Assembly (NCBI GenBank): GCA_003170915.1
Contig: PMYB01000100.1
Location: 1 to 35,020 of the forward strand
Source: Bryobacterales bacterium
GTDB lineage: Bacteria; Acidobacteriota; Terriglobia; Bryobacterales; Bryobacteraceae
Length of the DNA: 35,020 bases
Direction of reading: 5' to 3'
The notes under the pieces were generated by a model. It saw only the letters and a list, made by a program, of their open reading frames with translations. It made no database searches and was not told the origin of the DNA. Below are positions 9,998 through 17,935 of the stretch, in pieces; position 1 is the first letter of the stretch; the number at the start of each line of letters is the position of its first letter. The translations under genes were made by a program, and so were the position numbers.

Positions 9998-10051
9998 GCG
10001 ATTTTTTCACGGGCCCTAAGCCAGGAAATCCCCCCTCGTCACGGCGTCCCC

Positions 10052-11410
10052 TCAGCCCAGCTTGTACGGCGCACGGTACTGGTAGCTCAAATATTGGTTT
10101 GCCTCGGCATGCTTCGGGAACCGCTCCGCCGCTGGGTCCCAGTCCAGCATGGTGCGCGTCTTATGCGCGATGTTGCCGATCAACGTCGATGACGTCGAGA
10201 GGTGTCCGATGAGGATGTCCGCGTTGCACTTCTGGCGCGACTTGATACAGTCGAGGAAATTGCGGGTGTGCGACGCGGTATTGTTCGACGCCGTGCTGGT
10301 CCCCTGCCGCGCCTGAATCTGCGGCTTTCTCGACCCACGAGCTTCGCCCGTGCGATTCAAAGGGTTGCCGTAGCCCTTGCCGAGGTTGTAGCCCGTGGGC
10401 GTGTCGCCGATAGCCTCCGGCACCAGTTCCCACCGCGAGTTGTGCACATACATAGTACCCTTGGTGCCGCGGATTTCGATCTCCGAATGCTTCTCGTCGC
10501 CCGAGGCCCCGTTGCCGTTCGACTGGGTGAACGTCACCAGCATCGTGGGGTCGAACTCCCACATCACCTGCAGGGTGTCCGGGATTTCGCGGTTGTCCTG
10601 GATCTCCGCGTAACGCCCACCCATGGCCGTGACCGACTTCGGCTGCCCCAGGCCGCAGAGAAGCCGGATCGCATCGATGAAATGCACACCGTAGTTCGTC
10701 AACTGGCCGCCTGAGTAGTTGTAGAACCAGCGAAAGTTGTAATACTGGCGGTTCGGGTCGTAGGGCACGTAGGGCGCCGGCCCCAGCCAGCGGTCCCATT
10801 CCCAGTCCGAAGGCGCCGGACCCTTCTGCATCCCCAAGCCTAGCGGCCACTCATTGCGTATCGAAAACGCCCGCGCCATCGTGACCTTGCCGAGCCCGCC
10901 GGAGCGGATGAGTTCCGCCGCCTCGAGGTACGATTTCCAGGAACGCCGGTTGGTGCCTACCTGCGTGACGCGCCCGGTCTCAGCCGCCACCTGCACCATG
11001 CGGCGGCCTTCGGAGACGGTCAGGCTAAGCGGCTTTTCAACGTAAACGTCTTTGCCAGCGTGGCATGCATCCACGAACATAAGCGCGTGCCAGTGGTCCG
11101 GCGTGGCGATCGCCACCGCATCCACGTTCTTGTCGTCGAGCAGTTGACGATACTCTTTGCACCGCTTTGGCGCGGCGCCCGATTTCTTGACGGCCAAGTC
11201 GAGATAGTCTTCGCGCAGGTCGCACACCGCCACCGTTTCCTGGTCGCCGTGCTCGAGAAACGCGTCGTGCAGTTGGTCGCCGCGGTTGCCCAGGCCTATA
11301 TAGCCGATGTGGACGCGGTCGTTCGCACCCAGAATGCGGGAATAGCCGGCCGCGGTGAGAGCAGCCAGTCCGAAACGCCTCCGACTGAGTTGGTCGGACA
11401 AGAGAGTCAT
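10052..11410 (-). CDS. Gfo/Idh/MocA oxidoreductase, copy 2, intact and Tat-exported
   Basis: A 452-residue protein. Residues 9-25 form a twin-arginine signal (SRRRFGLAALTAAGYS). The NAD(P)-binding fold shows [10 protein letters not shown] (36-45), ATPDHWH (102-108) and EKPLS (125-129), whose Lys is the family's catalytic residue. The C-terminal half has YNFRWFYNYSGGQLTNYG and ends APYKLG, as in the other copies here. It should oxidise or reduce a sugar-type substrate in the periplasm; the substrate is unknown. The start overlaps the stop of an 18-residue upstream frame as ATGA, and its GGAGG site lies inside that frame. A consensus promoter with a LacI operator drives it. This is the only undamaged member of five copies in the window. 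Confidence 0.9.
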   Translation of the reverse strand: MTLLSDQLSRRRFGLAALTAAGYSRILGANDRVHIGYIGLGNRGDQLHDAFLEHGDQETVAVCDLREDYLDLAVKKSGAAPKRCKEYRQLLDDKNVDAVAIATPDHWHALMFVDACHAGKDVYVEKPLSLTVSEGRRMVQVAAETGRVTQVGTNRRSWKSYLEAAELIRSGGLGKVTMARAFSIRNEWPLGLGMQKGPAPSDWEWDRWLGPAPYVPYDPNRQYYNFRWFYNYSGGQLTNYGVHFIDAIRLLCGLGQPKSVTAMGGRYAEIQDNREIPDTLQVMWEFDPTMLVTFTQSNGNGASGDEKHSEIEIRGTKGTMYVHNSRWELVPEAIGDTPTGYNLGKGYGNPLNRTGEARGSRKPQIQARQGTSTASNNTASHTRNFLDCIKSRQKCNADILIGHLSTSSTLIGNIAHKTRTMLDWDPAAERFPKHAEANQYLSYQYRAPYKLG

Positions 11411-11463
11411 ACGAGCACCTCCACGATGAGAACTGTCTCAGAAAGCGCTGGCTTGTAAACCAT
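11407..11463 (-). CDS. 18-residue upstream open reading frame
   Basis: The ATG at 11461-11463 has an AAGGAG site at ideal spacing, identical to that of the TonB receptor gene because the whole leader is duplicated. It encodes MVYKPALSETVLIVEVLV and its TGA overlaps the Gfo/Idh start as ATGA. The frame may be what remains after the receptor gene was deleted from a duplicated leader-receptor-Gfo/Idh unit. It may now serve translational coupling rather than make a useful peptide. Confidence 0.5.
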   Translation of the reverse strand: MVYKPALSETVLIVEVLV

Positions 11464-11569
11464 ATCGAAACTCCTTCTTCAGCCCCCCAAAACAGAGGCG
11501 ACCGCCGCTCTACGGACATCCCTGTGAAACGGCCGGGAACACTCAGTTGGGCAGATCCCGAGGTTTGCC
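11464..11569 (-). promoter_or_regulatory. Conserved 5' leader of the second Gfo/Idh gene
   Basis: Second copy of the 109-base leader described at 9582-9687. The hairpin AGA-GCG-(GCGGU)-CGC-C-UCU differs from the other copy in the loop and the bulge but keeps its stem, and GGGAUCUGCCC keeps the shorter hairpin. It is followed by the same AAGGAG site and ATG. Confidence 0.55.
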
Positions 11570-11596
11570 TGACACGACCATCAGATCAGAAGATTC

Positions 11597-11608
11597 GCAA
11601 ACGTTTGC
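11597..11608. promoter_or_regulatory. Perfect palindromic LacI-family operator at the Gfo/Idh promoter
   Basis: GCAAACGTTTGC is a perfect 12-base palindrome centred 7-8 bases past the -10 box of the minus-strand promoter at 11610-11638, over the expected start of transcription. Confidence 0.8.
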
Positions 11609-11609
11609 T

Positions 11610-11638
11610 ATTATACATTCTCTGTGAGTCTCTGTCAA
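11610..11638 (-). promoter_or_regulatory. Consensus sigma-70 promoter of the second Gfo/Idh gene
   Basis: On the minus strand TTGACA (11633-11638) and TATAAT (11610-11615) are separated by exactly 17 bases: both boxes and the spacing are perfect consensus. Such a strong promoter normally needs a repressor, and the palindromic operator abuts it. Confidence 0.82.
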
Positions 11639-11665
11639 TGGCTTGTTCCGCCTTCGCACGGCGTC

Positions 11666-11694
11666 TTGACAACGCAGCGCACAAGACCGATAAT
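11666..11694 (+). promoter_or_regulatory. Sigma-70 promoter of lacI and its operon
   Basis: TTGACA (11666-11671) and GATAAT (11689-11694) are 17 bases apart. The start should fall near 11701, giving a leader of only about 16 bases before the ATG at 11717. It diverges from the promoter at 11610-11638, with the two -35 boxes 27 bases apart. Confidence 0.78.
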
Positions 11695-11708
11695 CGAAAA
11701 CGTTTGTG
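11695..11708. promoter_or_regulatory. LacI-family operator at the lacI promoter
   Basis: CGAAAACGTTTGTG shares the AAACGTTTG core of the palindrome at 11597-11608. Its central CG lies 7-8 bases past the -10 box, as at the divergent promoter, implying autorepression. Confidence 0.7.
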
Positions 11709-11716
11709 GTGCTTCG

Positions 11717-12772
11717 ATGGCTGTGACGATTAAAGACGTTGCCCGGGAATCGGGCGTGAACATCTCGACGGTTTCGAGGGCCCTCAACCACGGCTACGGG
11801 GTTAATGAGCAGACCCGCGAGCGTGTTGTGGCCGTGGCCGCCCGGCTGGATTATCGGCCCAATCGCGTCGCTCGCGGCCTTGTCACCGGCCGCACGCACT
11901 CCCTGGCTCTCGTGCTGAGCGACATTCGAAACCCCTTTTTTGCCGAGTTGGCCCGTGGCGCCGAGGATGCCGCCCGGGCTGGAAACTGCGACCTGGTGCT
12001 ATGCAACAGCGATCTCGACCCCGACAAACAGATGCAGTACGTCAGGTCCCTTCTGGAGAAGCGCGTGGACGGCATCCTCATGAATTCGGTTGCCGTGCTC
12101 AGCCGTGAACAACAGGCCCGGTTAGCGGCTTGCGGAGTGCCCATCGTCCTGCTCAACCGGTCTGCCTTGAACCGGGCGTTCTCCACAGTTTGCGCCGACA
12201 ACGAAACCGGCGGCGCCTTGGCCGCAAAGTACCTCCTCGGCCTCGGCCACAGGAAGATTGCGCACCTCACGGGACCCCGGGAGCATGGCAACCTGAGCGA
12301 CCGCACACGCGGGTTCATCAGCACGCTACAGTCCGCTAAGGATCCCGTTCAGCCGATCGTGCTCCGCGGCAAGTTCAACTTTAGTGGTGGCTGCGAACTG
12401 ACCAAGCAGTTGCTGGACGAACACCCGGACGTCACGGCGATCTTCGCGGGCAACGACGTGATGGCCTTCGGCGCGGTACGGGCCGCTCTGGACCGCGGAT
12501 TGCGCATTCCGGAAGACCTGTCGCTGATTGGTTTCGACAATATCGAATTCGCCAGCGTGATCCATCCACCGCTGACTACGATTCATCAGCCGATGTACGA
12601 GATGGGACATGCGGCCATCGAGATCCTTCTGCGGCTCGCCCGCGACAAAAACAAACAAGTCCCCGAGCACCGCACGCTGGGGGTCGAACTGATTGAAAGG
12701 CAGTCCTGTCGCCAACTCTCATGCATCAACTCAATCGCCGTGAACTCCTGCAATCGGCCGGCTTCCTGCTGA
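11717..12772 (+). CDS. LacI-family transcriptional repressor
   Basis: A 351-residue regulator. The ATG at 11717 is chosen because it begins MAVTIKDVARESGVNISTVSRALN, the standard LacI helix-turn-helix with the VSRALN recognition helix; earlier in-frame starts would put promoter and operator inside the gene. The hinge helix is followed by a periplasmic-binding-like ligand domain (TGRTHSLALVLSDIRNPFF, GNDVMAFGA, LSLIGFDNIEFA). Its ligand is unknown; the operon suggests a uronate or sugar derived from the glycan. The ribosome site is weak. The last 52 bases overlap the next gene. Operators at its own promoter, the divergent Gfo/Idh promoter and the TonB promoter make it the likely local regulator. 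Confidence 0.92.
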   Translation: MAVTIKDVARESGVNISTVSRALNHGYGVNEQTRERVVAVAARLDYRPNRVARGLVTGRTHSLALVLSDIRNPFFAELARGAEDAARAGNCDLVLCNSDLDPDKQMQYVRSLLEKRVDGILMNSVAVLSREQQARLAACGVPIVLLNRSALNRAFSTVCADNETGGALAAKYLLGLGHRKIAHLTGPREHGNLSDRTRGFISTLQSAKDPVQPIVLRGKFNFSGGCELTKQLLDEHPDVTAIFAGNDVMAFGAVRAALDRGLRIPEDLSLIGFDNIEFASVIHPPLTTIHQPMYEMGHAAIEILLRLARDKNKQVPEHRTLGVELIERQSCRQLSCINSIAVNSCNRPASC

Positions 12773-14901
12773 CCGCCTCGCAACTCGGTGGCGCCTCGCC
12801 GCCGGACCCAGGGGGCGCCCCCGCGCCCGGCTCCGCCTTCGCCTGGATTCGCAGCACGCGCACCCTGATTGCCGAAGCCTACAACCCGCCGTTTTATCCA
12901 TCGCTGGATTACGAGCCGGCGAAGGCCGTGCGGATCGCGCGGGAGCTGAATGCCGACGCTTTGCGCTACCCGGCGGCCTCCTATTATGCTTACTTCCCCA
13001 CGAGGTCCGGTTACCCCGTGCATCCGGAGCTCAAGGGAGACCCCATGCGGCAGACGGTGGATCTGTGCCACCAAGCCGGCCTCAAGGTGGTGGCCTACGT
13101 GCCGCTGAACCACCCGTTCATGGAGGTTACTTCAAAAGATTCCCGCTTTGCCGGCTGGAGCAAGAAGTTCGCCGGCGGCCAGCCGATGACCACGGAGCAC
13201 TACGGATTCGCGCAGTATTACGAGGGCTGTCTGAATTCGCCGGTGCGCGATGTCATCAAGGCTCTGGTGCACGAAGTCCTCACGGACTACCCCGTGGATG
13301 TCATGTACTTCGACGGTCCGTATCAGGGCATGCAGAACGCCAAGAGCTACTGCCACTGCGCGCACTGCGAGGCGGCGTACCGGAAGAAGTCCGGCAAACC
13401 GGTGCCCAACCAGGAGGAAAAAGTAAGCCGCGAAGATGAGATCCAATACACGAACTGGATGGCGAACGACGTGGTAATCGCGTTCCTGCGAGAGATCCGC
13501 GAGACCATCCGCCAGACCCGCGACGTGCCCGTGCTCTTCAACGACACCTCGCTCCTGAGCAAGCGCGAGTGGCGCAACCGCGCGATTCCAGTGGTGGATG
13601 GCTTCATGTTCGAGGCCGCCGAGACCCCCGAAGAGAAACTCTTCAACATGCAATTGGGCCAGTCCACCGGCAAGGTGACTTGGACCTACGTGGGCACGCA
13701 CACGCAGTACAACCGGGAACACCTGAAGAACGAGCGCGTGCGTGGCTGGTTCAGCTACCCCGTGGAGAGCCAGGAACTCCTGCTCGACGGGGCCACGGCC
13801 GTCGCGGCGGGCGTGGGGCTGGTCTACTGGGGGCTGTCGCGCTTCTTCTATCAGCCGGAAGGGCCGCTTTCCTACGAGAGCGGCCGGTATGTGAAAGAGA
13901 TCTTCGATTTCCAGCAGAAGAATGACGCCCTGCTGCGCAGCGTTCGCAGCCAGCCGCAGGTTGGAATCCTGGTGGGCGATCAGACCATCGACTGGTACGC
14001 GGGAAAGCACTTCGTGGCCAAGGCATACGAGAACTGCGCCCATGGCGCTTACCAGTTGCTCAAGGCGAACGGCTTCGAATCCGAGCCGTTCCTCGACTGG
14101 CAACTGTCGCCCGAACTGCTCTCGCGCTACCAGATGCTGTTCGCGCCGAATGCGGTGTGCCTGAGCGATGCGCAGTGCGCCATGCTGACAGCCTGGGTGC
14201 GCAATGGCGGCAGGCTGCTGGCCACGCACATGACTTCCGTGGCGGACGAGTACGGCCGGGTGCGAAAAAACTACGGCCTGGCTGAGTTGTTGGGCGTGGA
14301 GTTTGTGGAGCCGGAGCCGGTCGAGATTCCCGACCTGTACCTGAAGCTGCCATCCGGCGAGGAGATTCCGCAGGACCCGCAGGTATTTCGTTTCCTCGCG
14401 GATGGCGCCGAGGTCCTCGCGGAGACTATCGATCGTGGCCACCGCGCCAGCCTGGGACCCGCCATCGTGCGCCGGAGTCTGGGCAAGGGGAGCGTCATTT
14501 ACATCGGCTCCAGTCTGGAAGCGGTTTATGAAGAGACGCGCATGAAACGGTTGCGCTCGTTCTTCAACGACCTGGTTTCACCGTGGCTCGCGCCGCAGCG
14601 GTCCTACGAAATTGAGTATCAGCCCGGCGTGACCCCGCATTTCATGGCCTCCGGAGATGTGTTGCTGCTGCACCTGCTCGCCGATACGGGGAACAAGAAC
14701 AAGCATCTACGCTCCCGAGAGGAGTTTCTGCCGGTGGCGGATGTCAAAGTGAGAATCCGAGTGCCGCGGGGGCGCTCCGTAAGGTCGGCCTCGCTATTAC
14801 GTTCCGGGCAAGCTCTGCCGAGAGCGCTTCGCGAAGGATGGTTGAACGTAACGGTTCCGCGCGTGTGGATTCACGAAGCCGTGAAGGTCGATCTCGCGTG
14901 A
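12721..14901 (+). CDS. GHL6-like glycoside hydrolase with beta-galactosidase trimerisation-type domain
   Basis: A 726-residue protein starting MHQLNRRELLQSAGFLL, a Tat-like export signal. Residues about 45-350 look like a (beta/alpha)8 barrel of the GHL6 type: ADALRYPAASYYAYFPT, QAGLKVVAYVPL, VDVMYFDGPYQGM and a CHCAHC cysteine cluster, all seen in uncharacterised GH42-related proteins. The region from about 405 (PQVGILVGDQTIDWY ... MLFAPNAVCLSDAQ) resembles the trimerisation domain of GH42 beta-galactosidases. It probably hydrolyses an oligosaccharide, but neither linkage nor catalytic acid can be assigned by eye. It overlaps lacI by 52 bases and the transporter by four, so the three are one operon. 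Confidence 0.72.
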   Translation: MHQLNRRELLQSAGFLLTASQLGGASPPDPGGAPAPGSAFAWIRSTRTLIAEAYNPPFYPSLDYEPAKAVRIARELNADALRYPAASYYAYFPTRSGYPVHPELKGDPMRQTVDLCHQAGLKVVAYVPLNHPFMEVTSKDSRFAGWSKKFAGGQPMTTEHYGFAQYYEGCLNSPVRDVIKALVHEVLTDYPVDVMYFDGPYQGMQNAKSYCHCAHCEAAYRKKSGKPVPNQEEKVSREDEIQYTNWMANDVVIAFLREIRETIRQTRDVPVLFNDTSLLSKREWRNRAIPVVDGFMFEAAETPEEKLFNMQLGQSTGKVTWTYVGTHTQYNREHLKNERVRGWFSYPVESQELLLDGATAVAAGVGLVYWGLSRFFYQPEGPLSYESGRYVKEIFDFQQKNDALLRSVRSQPQVGILVGDQTIDWYAGKHFVAKAYENCAHGAYQLLKANGFESEPFLDWQLSPELLSRYQMLFAPNAVCLSDAQCAMLTAWVRNGGRLLATHMTSVADEYGRVRKNYGLAELLGVEFVEPEPVEIPDLYLKLPSGEEIPQDPQVFRFLADGAEVLAETIDRGHRASLGPAIVRRSLGKGSVIYIGSSLEAVYEETRMKRLRSFFNDLVSPWLAPQRSYEIEYQPGVTPHFMASGDVLLLHLLADTGNKNKHLRSREEFLPVADVKVRIRVPRGRSVRSASLLRSGQALPRALREGWLNVTVPRVWIHEAVKVDLA

Positions 14902-16121
14902 ATCCTTCCCGGCTGCGCTGGGTCATGATCGGCTTCGCCTTCTGGGCGACGGCGATCAACTACCTGGACCGCCAGACGCTTTCGGTGGCCGCACCCATGC
15001 TGCGGGAGCAGTTCCACATGAGTAATGTGGAATACTCGCGCGTGCTGTTCGGATTCTTGCTTGCCTACACCATCATGAACGGCGTGTCGGGACCGTTGAT
15101 CGACCGGCTGGGCACACGCCTCGGTTATGCGGTGTGCATCGCATGGTGGTCGGTGGCGGCGGTGCTGCATGCGTTTGCCCGCGGCGCTCTGAGTTTGGGA
15201 ATTTTCCGTTTTCTGCTGGGGATGGGGGAGGCAGGGAACTGGCCGGGCGGGGTGAAGGTGGTTGCCGAGTGGTTTCCCGAACGCGAACGCGCGCTGGCCT
15301 CCGGAATATTCAATAGCGGCTCGGCGGCGGGCGCCATTGTGGCGCCGCCGCTGGTGGCGCTCATCCTGCTGAAACTCGGCTGGCCTTGGGCCTTCGTGAT
15401 CGTGGGCGCCGCTGGTTTTGTCTGGTTGGCGCTGTGGTGGCCCACCTATTACACGCCCGCGGCAACGAAGGCGGAAGCCAGCGCTCCACGGGCGCCGGTC
15501 TGGCAGCTTTTCCGGACGCGTTTCGTTTTGAGCTTTACCCTCTCGAAGATTTTCATGGACCCTGTTTGGTACTTCTACACTTTCTGGTTTCCGGAGTACT
15601 TGAAACGTGCGCGGCATTTCGACATGGCCTCCATCGGCAAGTACGCGTGGATTCCGTTCGTAGTGGCGGGCTTCGGAAACCTCTTCGGAGGACTCCTGTC
15701 GGGCTTCCTCCTTCGGTGCGGCCTTTCGGTTACGTTGGCGCGGAAAGGCGGCGTCACGTTTTTTGCCGTGCTGATGACGTCGGCGATTCCGGCGGTGCTG
15801 GTCGGCGATGCGGCGCTGTCGATTGCGCTTGTCTCGGTGGCGATGCTCGGCTATACCGGCTGCCTGGCCAATATGCTGGCTATGCCCGCGGACGTTTTCC
15901 CCAAGAACGCCGTGGCGTCCGTGTACGGCCTGGCGAGCATGGGGTCCGGCTTTGGAGGTATGCTCTTTACTCTGATTACAGGCTGGGTGGTGGACCACTA
16001 CTCTTACACGCCCGTGTTCATCGGCTTTGGGGTGATGCCTCTGATCTGCGCGCTGATCCTGTGGACCCTGCTGGGTCCCTTGCGCGCGGCGGCGGAGCTG
16101 CGGCCCGCTGCGACTGCATAG
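14898..16121 (+). CDS. MFS transporter, anion:cation symporter (hexuronate/ExuT-like)
   Basis: A 407-residue membrane protein. I choose the GTG at 14898, which overlaps the previous stop as GTGA and puts the first membrane helix (LRWVMIGFAFWATAINYLDRQ) at the N-terminus; an in-frame ATG 60 bases upstream would lie inside the hydrolase gene. INYLDRQTLSVAAPML and GMGEAGNWPGGVKVVAEWFP are hallmarks of the ACS branch of the major facilitator superfamily, which includes ExuT-type galacturonate/glucuronate:H+ symporters. About 12 hydrophobic segments are visible. It probably carries uronates or related acids across the inner membrane, matching the alginate-lyase-like enzyme in the linked operon. 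Exact substrate is inferred. Confidence 0.85.
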   Translation: MNPSRLRWVMIGFAFWATAINYLDRQTLSVAAPMLREQFHMSNVEYSRVLFGFLLAYTIMNGVSGPLIDRLGTRLGYAVCIAWWSVAAVLHAFARGALSLGIFRFLLGMGEAGNWPGGVKVVAEWFPERERALASGIFNSGSAAGAIVAPPLVALILLKLGWPWAFVIVGAAGFVWLALWWPTYYTPAATKAEASAPRAPVWQLFRTRFVLSFTLSKIFMDPVWYFYTFWFPEYLKRARHFDMASIGKYAWIPFVVAGFGNLFGGLLSGFLLRCGLSVTLARKGGVTFFAVLMTSAIPAVLVGDAALSIALVSVAMLGYTGCLANMLAMPADVFPKNAVASVYGLASMGSGFGGMLFTLITGWVVDHYSYTPVFIGFGVMPLICALILWTLLGPLRAAAELRPAATA

Positions 16122-16157
16122 GGGTTTTGGAAACGAATACTCGGGAGAACAATCGAA

Positions 16158-16916
16158 ATGACGGATTTGACATCAAAGTTCGCACTCGTATCGGGAGCTG
16201 GCCGTGATATCGGTCAGGCCATCGCCATCGAGCTGGCACGGCGCGGAGCCGATGTGGCTTTCACTTATCACCGCGCCAGCGGCGGTTCTGACGAGGTGAC
16301 TGCCTCGGCCATCCAGGCTCTCGGAAGGCGCGCCTTCTCGAAGGAAGTGGATTCCCTCGACTCCGCCGCCGTGCGGGAATTCGTGGGCTGGGCCATCACG
16401 CAGGCGGGCCAGCCACTCGACATCCTGGTCAATGTGGTGGGCAGCCTGGTGGCGCGAAAGAGGATCGAGGAGATGGACGAGGCCTTCTGGGACCACGTAA
16501 TCGCGCTCAACCTGAAGTCCGCTTTTGTCCTGACGAAAGCCGCGCTGCCGCACGTTTCGGACGGTGGCGCGATCGTCAACATCTCGTCGCAGGCTGGGCG
16601 CGATGGCGGCGGCACGGGAGCCGTGGCCTACGGCGCCGCTAAGGGTGCGCTCATGGCCTTCACGCGCGCGCTCGCCAAGGAATTGGGCCCGCGCCGGATT
16701 CGCGTCAACGGCGTTTGCCCCGGAATGATCGATACTACCTTTCACGACACCTTCACCAAGCCCGAAGTCCGGCAGCGCGTAGCCTCCATGACGCCCCTGG
16801 GGCGAGAAGGACGGGCGGAGGAAGTGGCCACTCTGGTGGCGTTTCTCGCCTCCAGCGAAGCATCGTTCGTGAACGGCGCCAACGTCGATATCAACGGGGG
16901 CATTCTGTTCAGTTGA
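16158..16916 (+). CDS. SDR-family NAD(P)-dependent oxidoreductase
   Basis: A 252-residue classical short-chain dehydrogenase: the cofactor loop is SGAGRDIG (12-19), the structural Asn is in NVVGS (92-96), and the catalytic residues are Asn118, Ser143/144 (NISS), Tyr158 and Lys162 (YGAAK). The C-terminus has the usual PLGREGRAEEVA and NGANVDINGG. A GGGAGA ribosome site precedes the ATG, 36 bases after the transporter. In uronate pathways SDR enzymes reduce the unsaturated-uronate product DEH or interconvert keto-deoxy sugars (A1-R and KduD are examples), and this role would fit. The assignment rests on neighbours; sequence alone says only SDR. Confidence 0.9.
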   Translation: MTDLTSKFALVSGAGRDIGQAIAIELARRGADVAFTYHRASGGSDEVTASAIQALGRRAFSKEVDSLDSAAVREFVGWAITQAGQPLDILVNVVGSLVARKRIEEMDEAFWDHVIALNLKSAFVLTKAALPHVSDGGAIVNISSQAGRDGGGTGAVAYGAAKGALMAFTRALAKELGPRRIRVNGVCPGMIDTTFHDTFTKPEVRQRVASMTPLGREGRAEEVATLVAFLASSEASFVNGANVDINGGILFS

Positions 16917-17132
16917 CGGTTGCAGGAGCAAGGTGCCAAGACCTGTACGCTTCCTATTGCTTGGGAACGGTCGAGTAGCTCAGCCCCACGGAGATGGCAC
17001 CGTGGTGAGCGGCGGGACTTTGGCCGTGACGCGCAATGGTTCCCGCATTTTGGGGCGAGCCAAGAAGACCTCGACGGTCATAGTCCACTCAGGGACGCCC
17101 ACGCTTGGCCGCTAGCCGGCGTCCGGGCGGCA

Positions 17133-17258
17133 ACTCCGATGCGACGTCTGGGAACCGCCGAAGAGATTGCGGACGTGATCGTGTTCCTCTGCACCGAGCA
17201 GGCGCGCTTTATTCAGGGACAGGTCATCGAAGTCAACGGCGGATTCCTGATGGTATAG
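17133..17258 (+). pseudogene. 3' stub of a second SDR gene
   Basis: The frame ending at the TAG at 17256-17258 reads TPMRRLGTAEEIADVIVFL and then QARFIQGQVIEVNGGFLMV, the last 41 residues of a classical SDR (P-M-x-R-x-G-x-x-E-E-I and G-x-x-x-x-V-N-G-G). It is not a copy of the upstream SDR's own end, so it derives from a different paralogue. The preceding bases (16917-17132) hold no recognisable coding sequence. The HTH module starts within about 20 bases of its stop. Confidence 0.8.
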
Positions 17259-17645
17259 GGAGCGGCCGCGGCGCGGGCCGCGCGCTCCAACTCCGACACC
17301 CGAGCCTCGATGTCTTCGATTTCGATTCGCCTTCGTGGCGTGATTCATTACACACTCGGCAGCCCGGACCCGGACCGATGCTGGTGTATTCGGGTCAATC
17401 ATCGTCTTCAGCAGAGTGGTGGCCGCCGCGGAAACTCCCTGCTGGAGCCGCGCGATGGCTTGCCCGAGCGCGGCCCGGCGGGCCTCACGGTTGGCTGCCT
17501 GGAATTCCGGGTCCTGCAACCATCGCCAAAGAGTCCTTGCTCCTACCCCAGCGGCACGGGCGGCCTCATCAACGTTGCGTTGAGAAAGCAATCCAGCGAT
17601 CGCGTCCTCCCTCTTGCGCCCCAGTTTTGTGCCATGACCTGCCAT
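17259..17645 (-). pseudogene. HTH protein, terminase-small-subunit/phBC6A51-like, copy B, frameshifted
   Basis: The start MAGHGTKLGRKREDAIAGLL at 17645 follows a GAGGTGG site. It is nearly identical to copy C (29287-29676) through QRNVDEAARAAGVGARTLWRWL and QDPEFQAANREARRAAL, up to NHATKA. At about 17327-17331 an extra base shifts the frame; the proper EIEDIEARVSELERAA tail is readable one frame over. The coding homology ends near 17279, close to the stop of the SDR stub on the other strand. Without correction the frame would run into 17112. Confidence 0.78.
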
Positions 17646-17665
17646 TTACTGCCACCTCGTGCCGG

Positions 17666-17850
17666 TCAAATCCACGCCGTATCTACGCCGACAAACCGCT
17701 TGATTATGACCTGGCCCTTGCGCGCCTTGATCACCAGTTCGCCCTGGATGATCGGACATTGCCTTTCGACTCGCGCCGTTTCCTCCTCTGTCCAAGTCTG
17801 GCCATCGGCCATCCGCCCTGCCAGCGCCTCGATTTCATCCGTTGTAAGGC
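17666..17850 (-). pseudogene. Truncated copy of the 87-residue module protein
   Basis: The minus frame reads LTTDEIEALAGRMADGQTWT, then EEETARV and a tail ending GVDTAWI with a stop at 17666-17668, closely matching residues 28-87 of the intact gene at 29697-29960. The first 27 residues of that protein are missing; upstream sequence is unrelated and leads into a truncated Gfo/Idh gene. It lies directly upstream of the HTH gene, as in copy C, so the module order is kept. Function unknown. Confidence 0.75.
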
Positions 17851-17935
17851 CTTGTTGTTGGCGCCGGAAGTGACCTGGCGGAAGCCGGAGCCGTCGGGCT
17901 TTATCATTGCAGCCTCCGCCCCTTGGCTCCGACCC

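Noticed and set aside
14871-15998. Minus-strand frame of 375 residues opposite the MFS transporter
   Set aside because: Composition is His/Arg/Pro-rich and structureless; the plus strand encodes an obvious transporter.
16917-17132. Short plus and minus frames between the SDR gene and the SDR stub
   Set aside because: None has a ribosome site together with recognisable family features; the region looks decayed.
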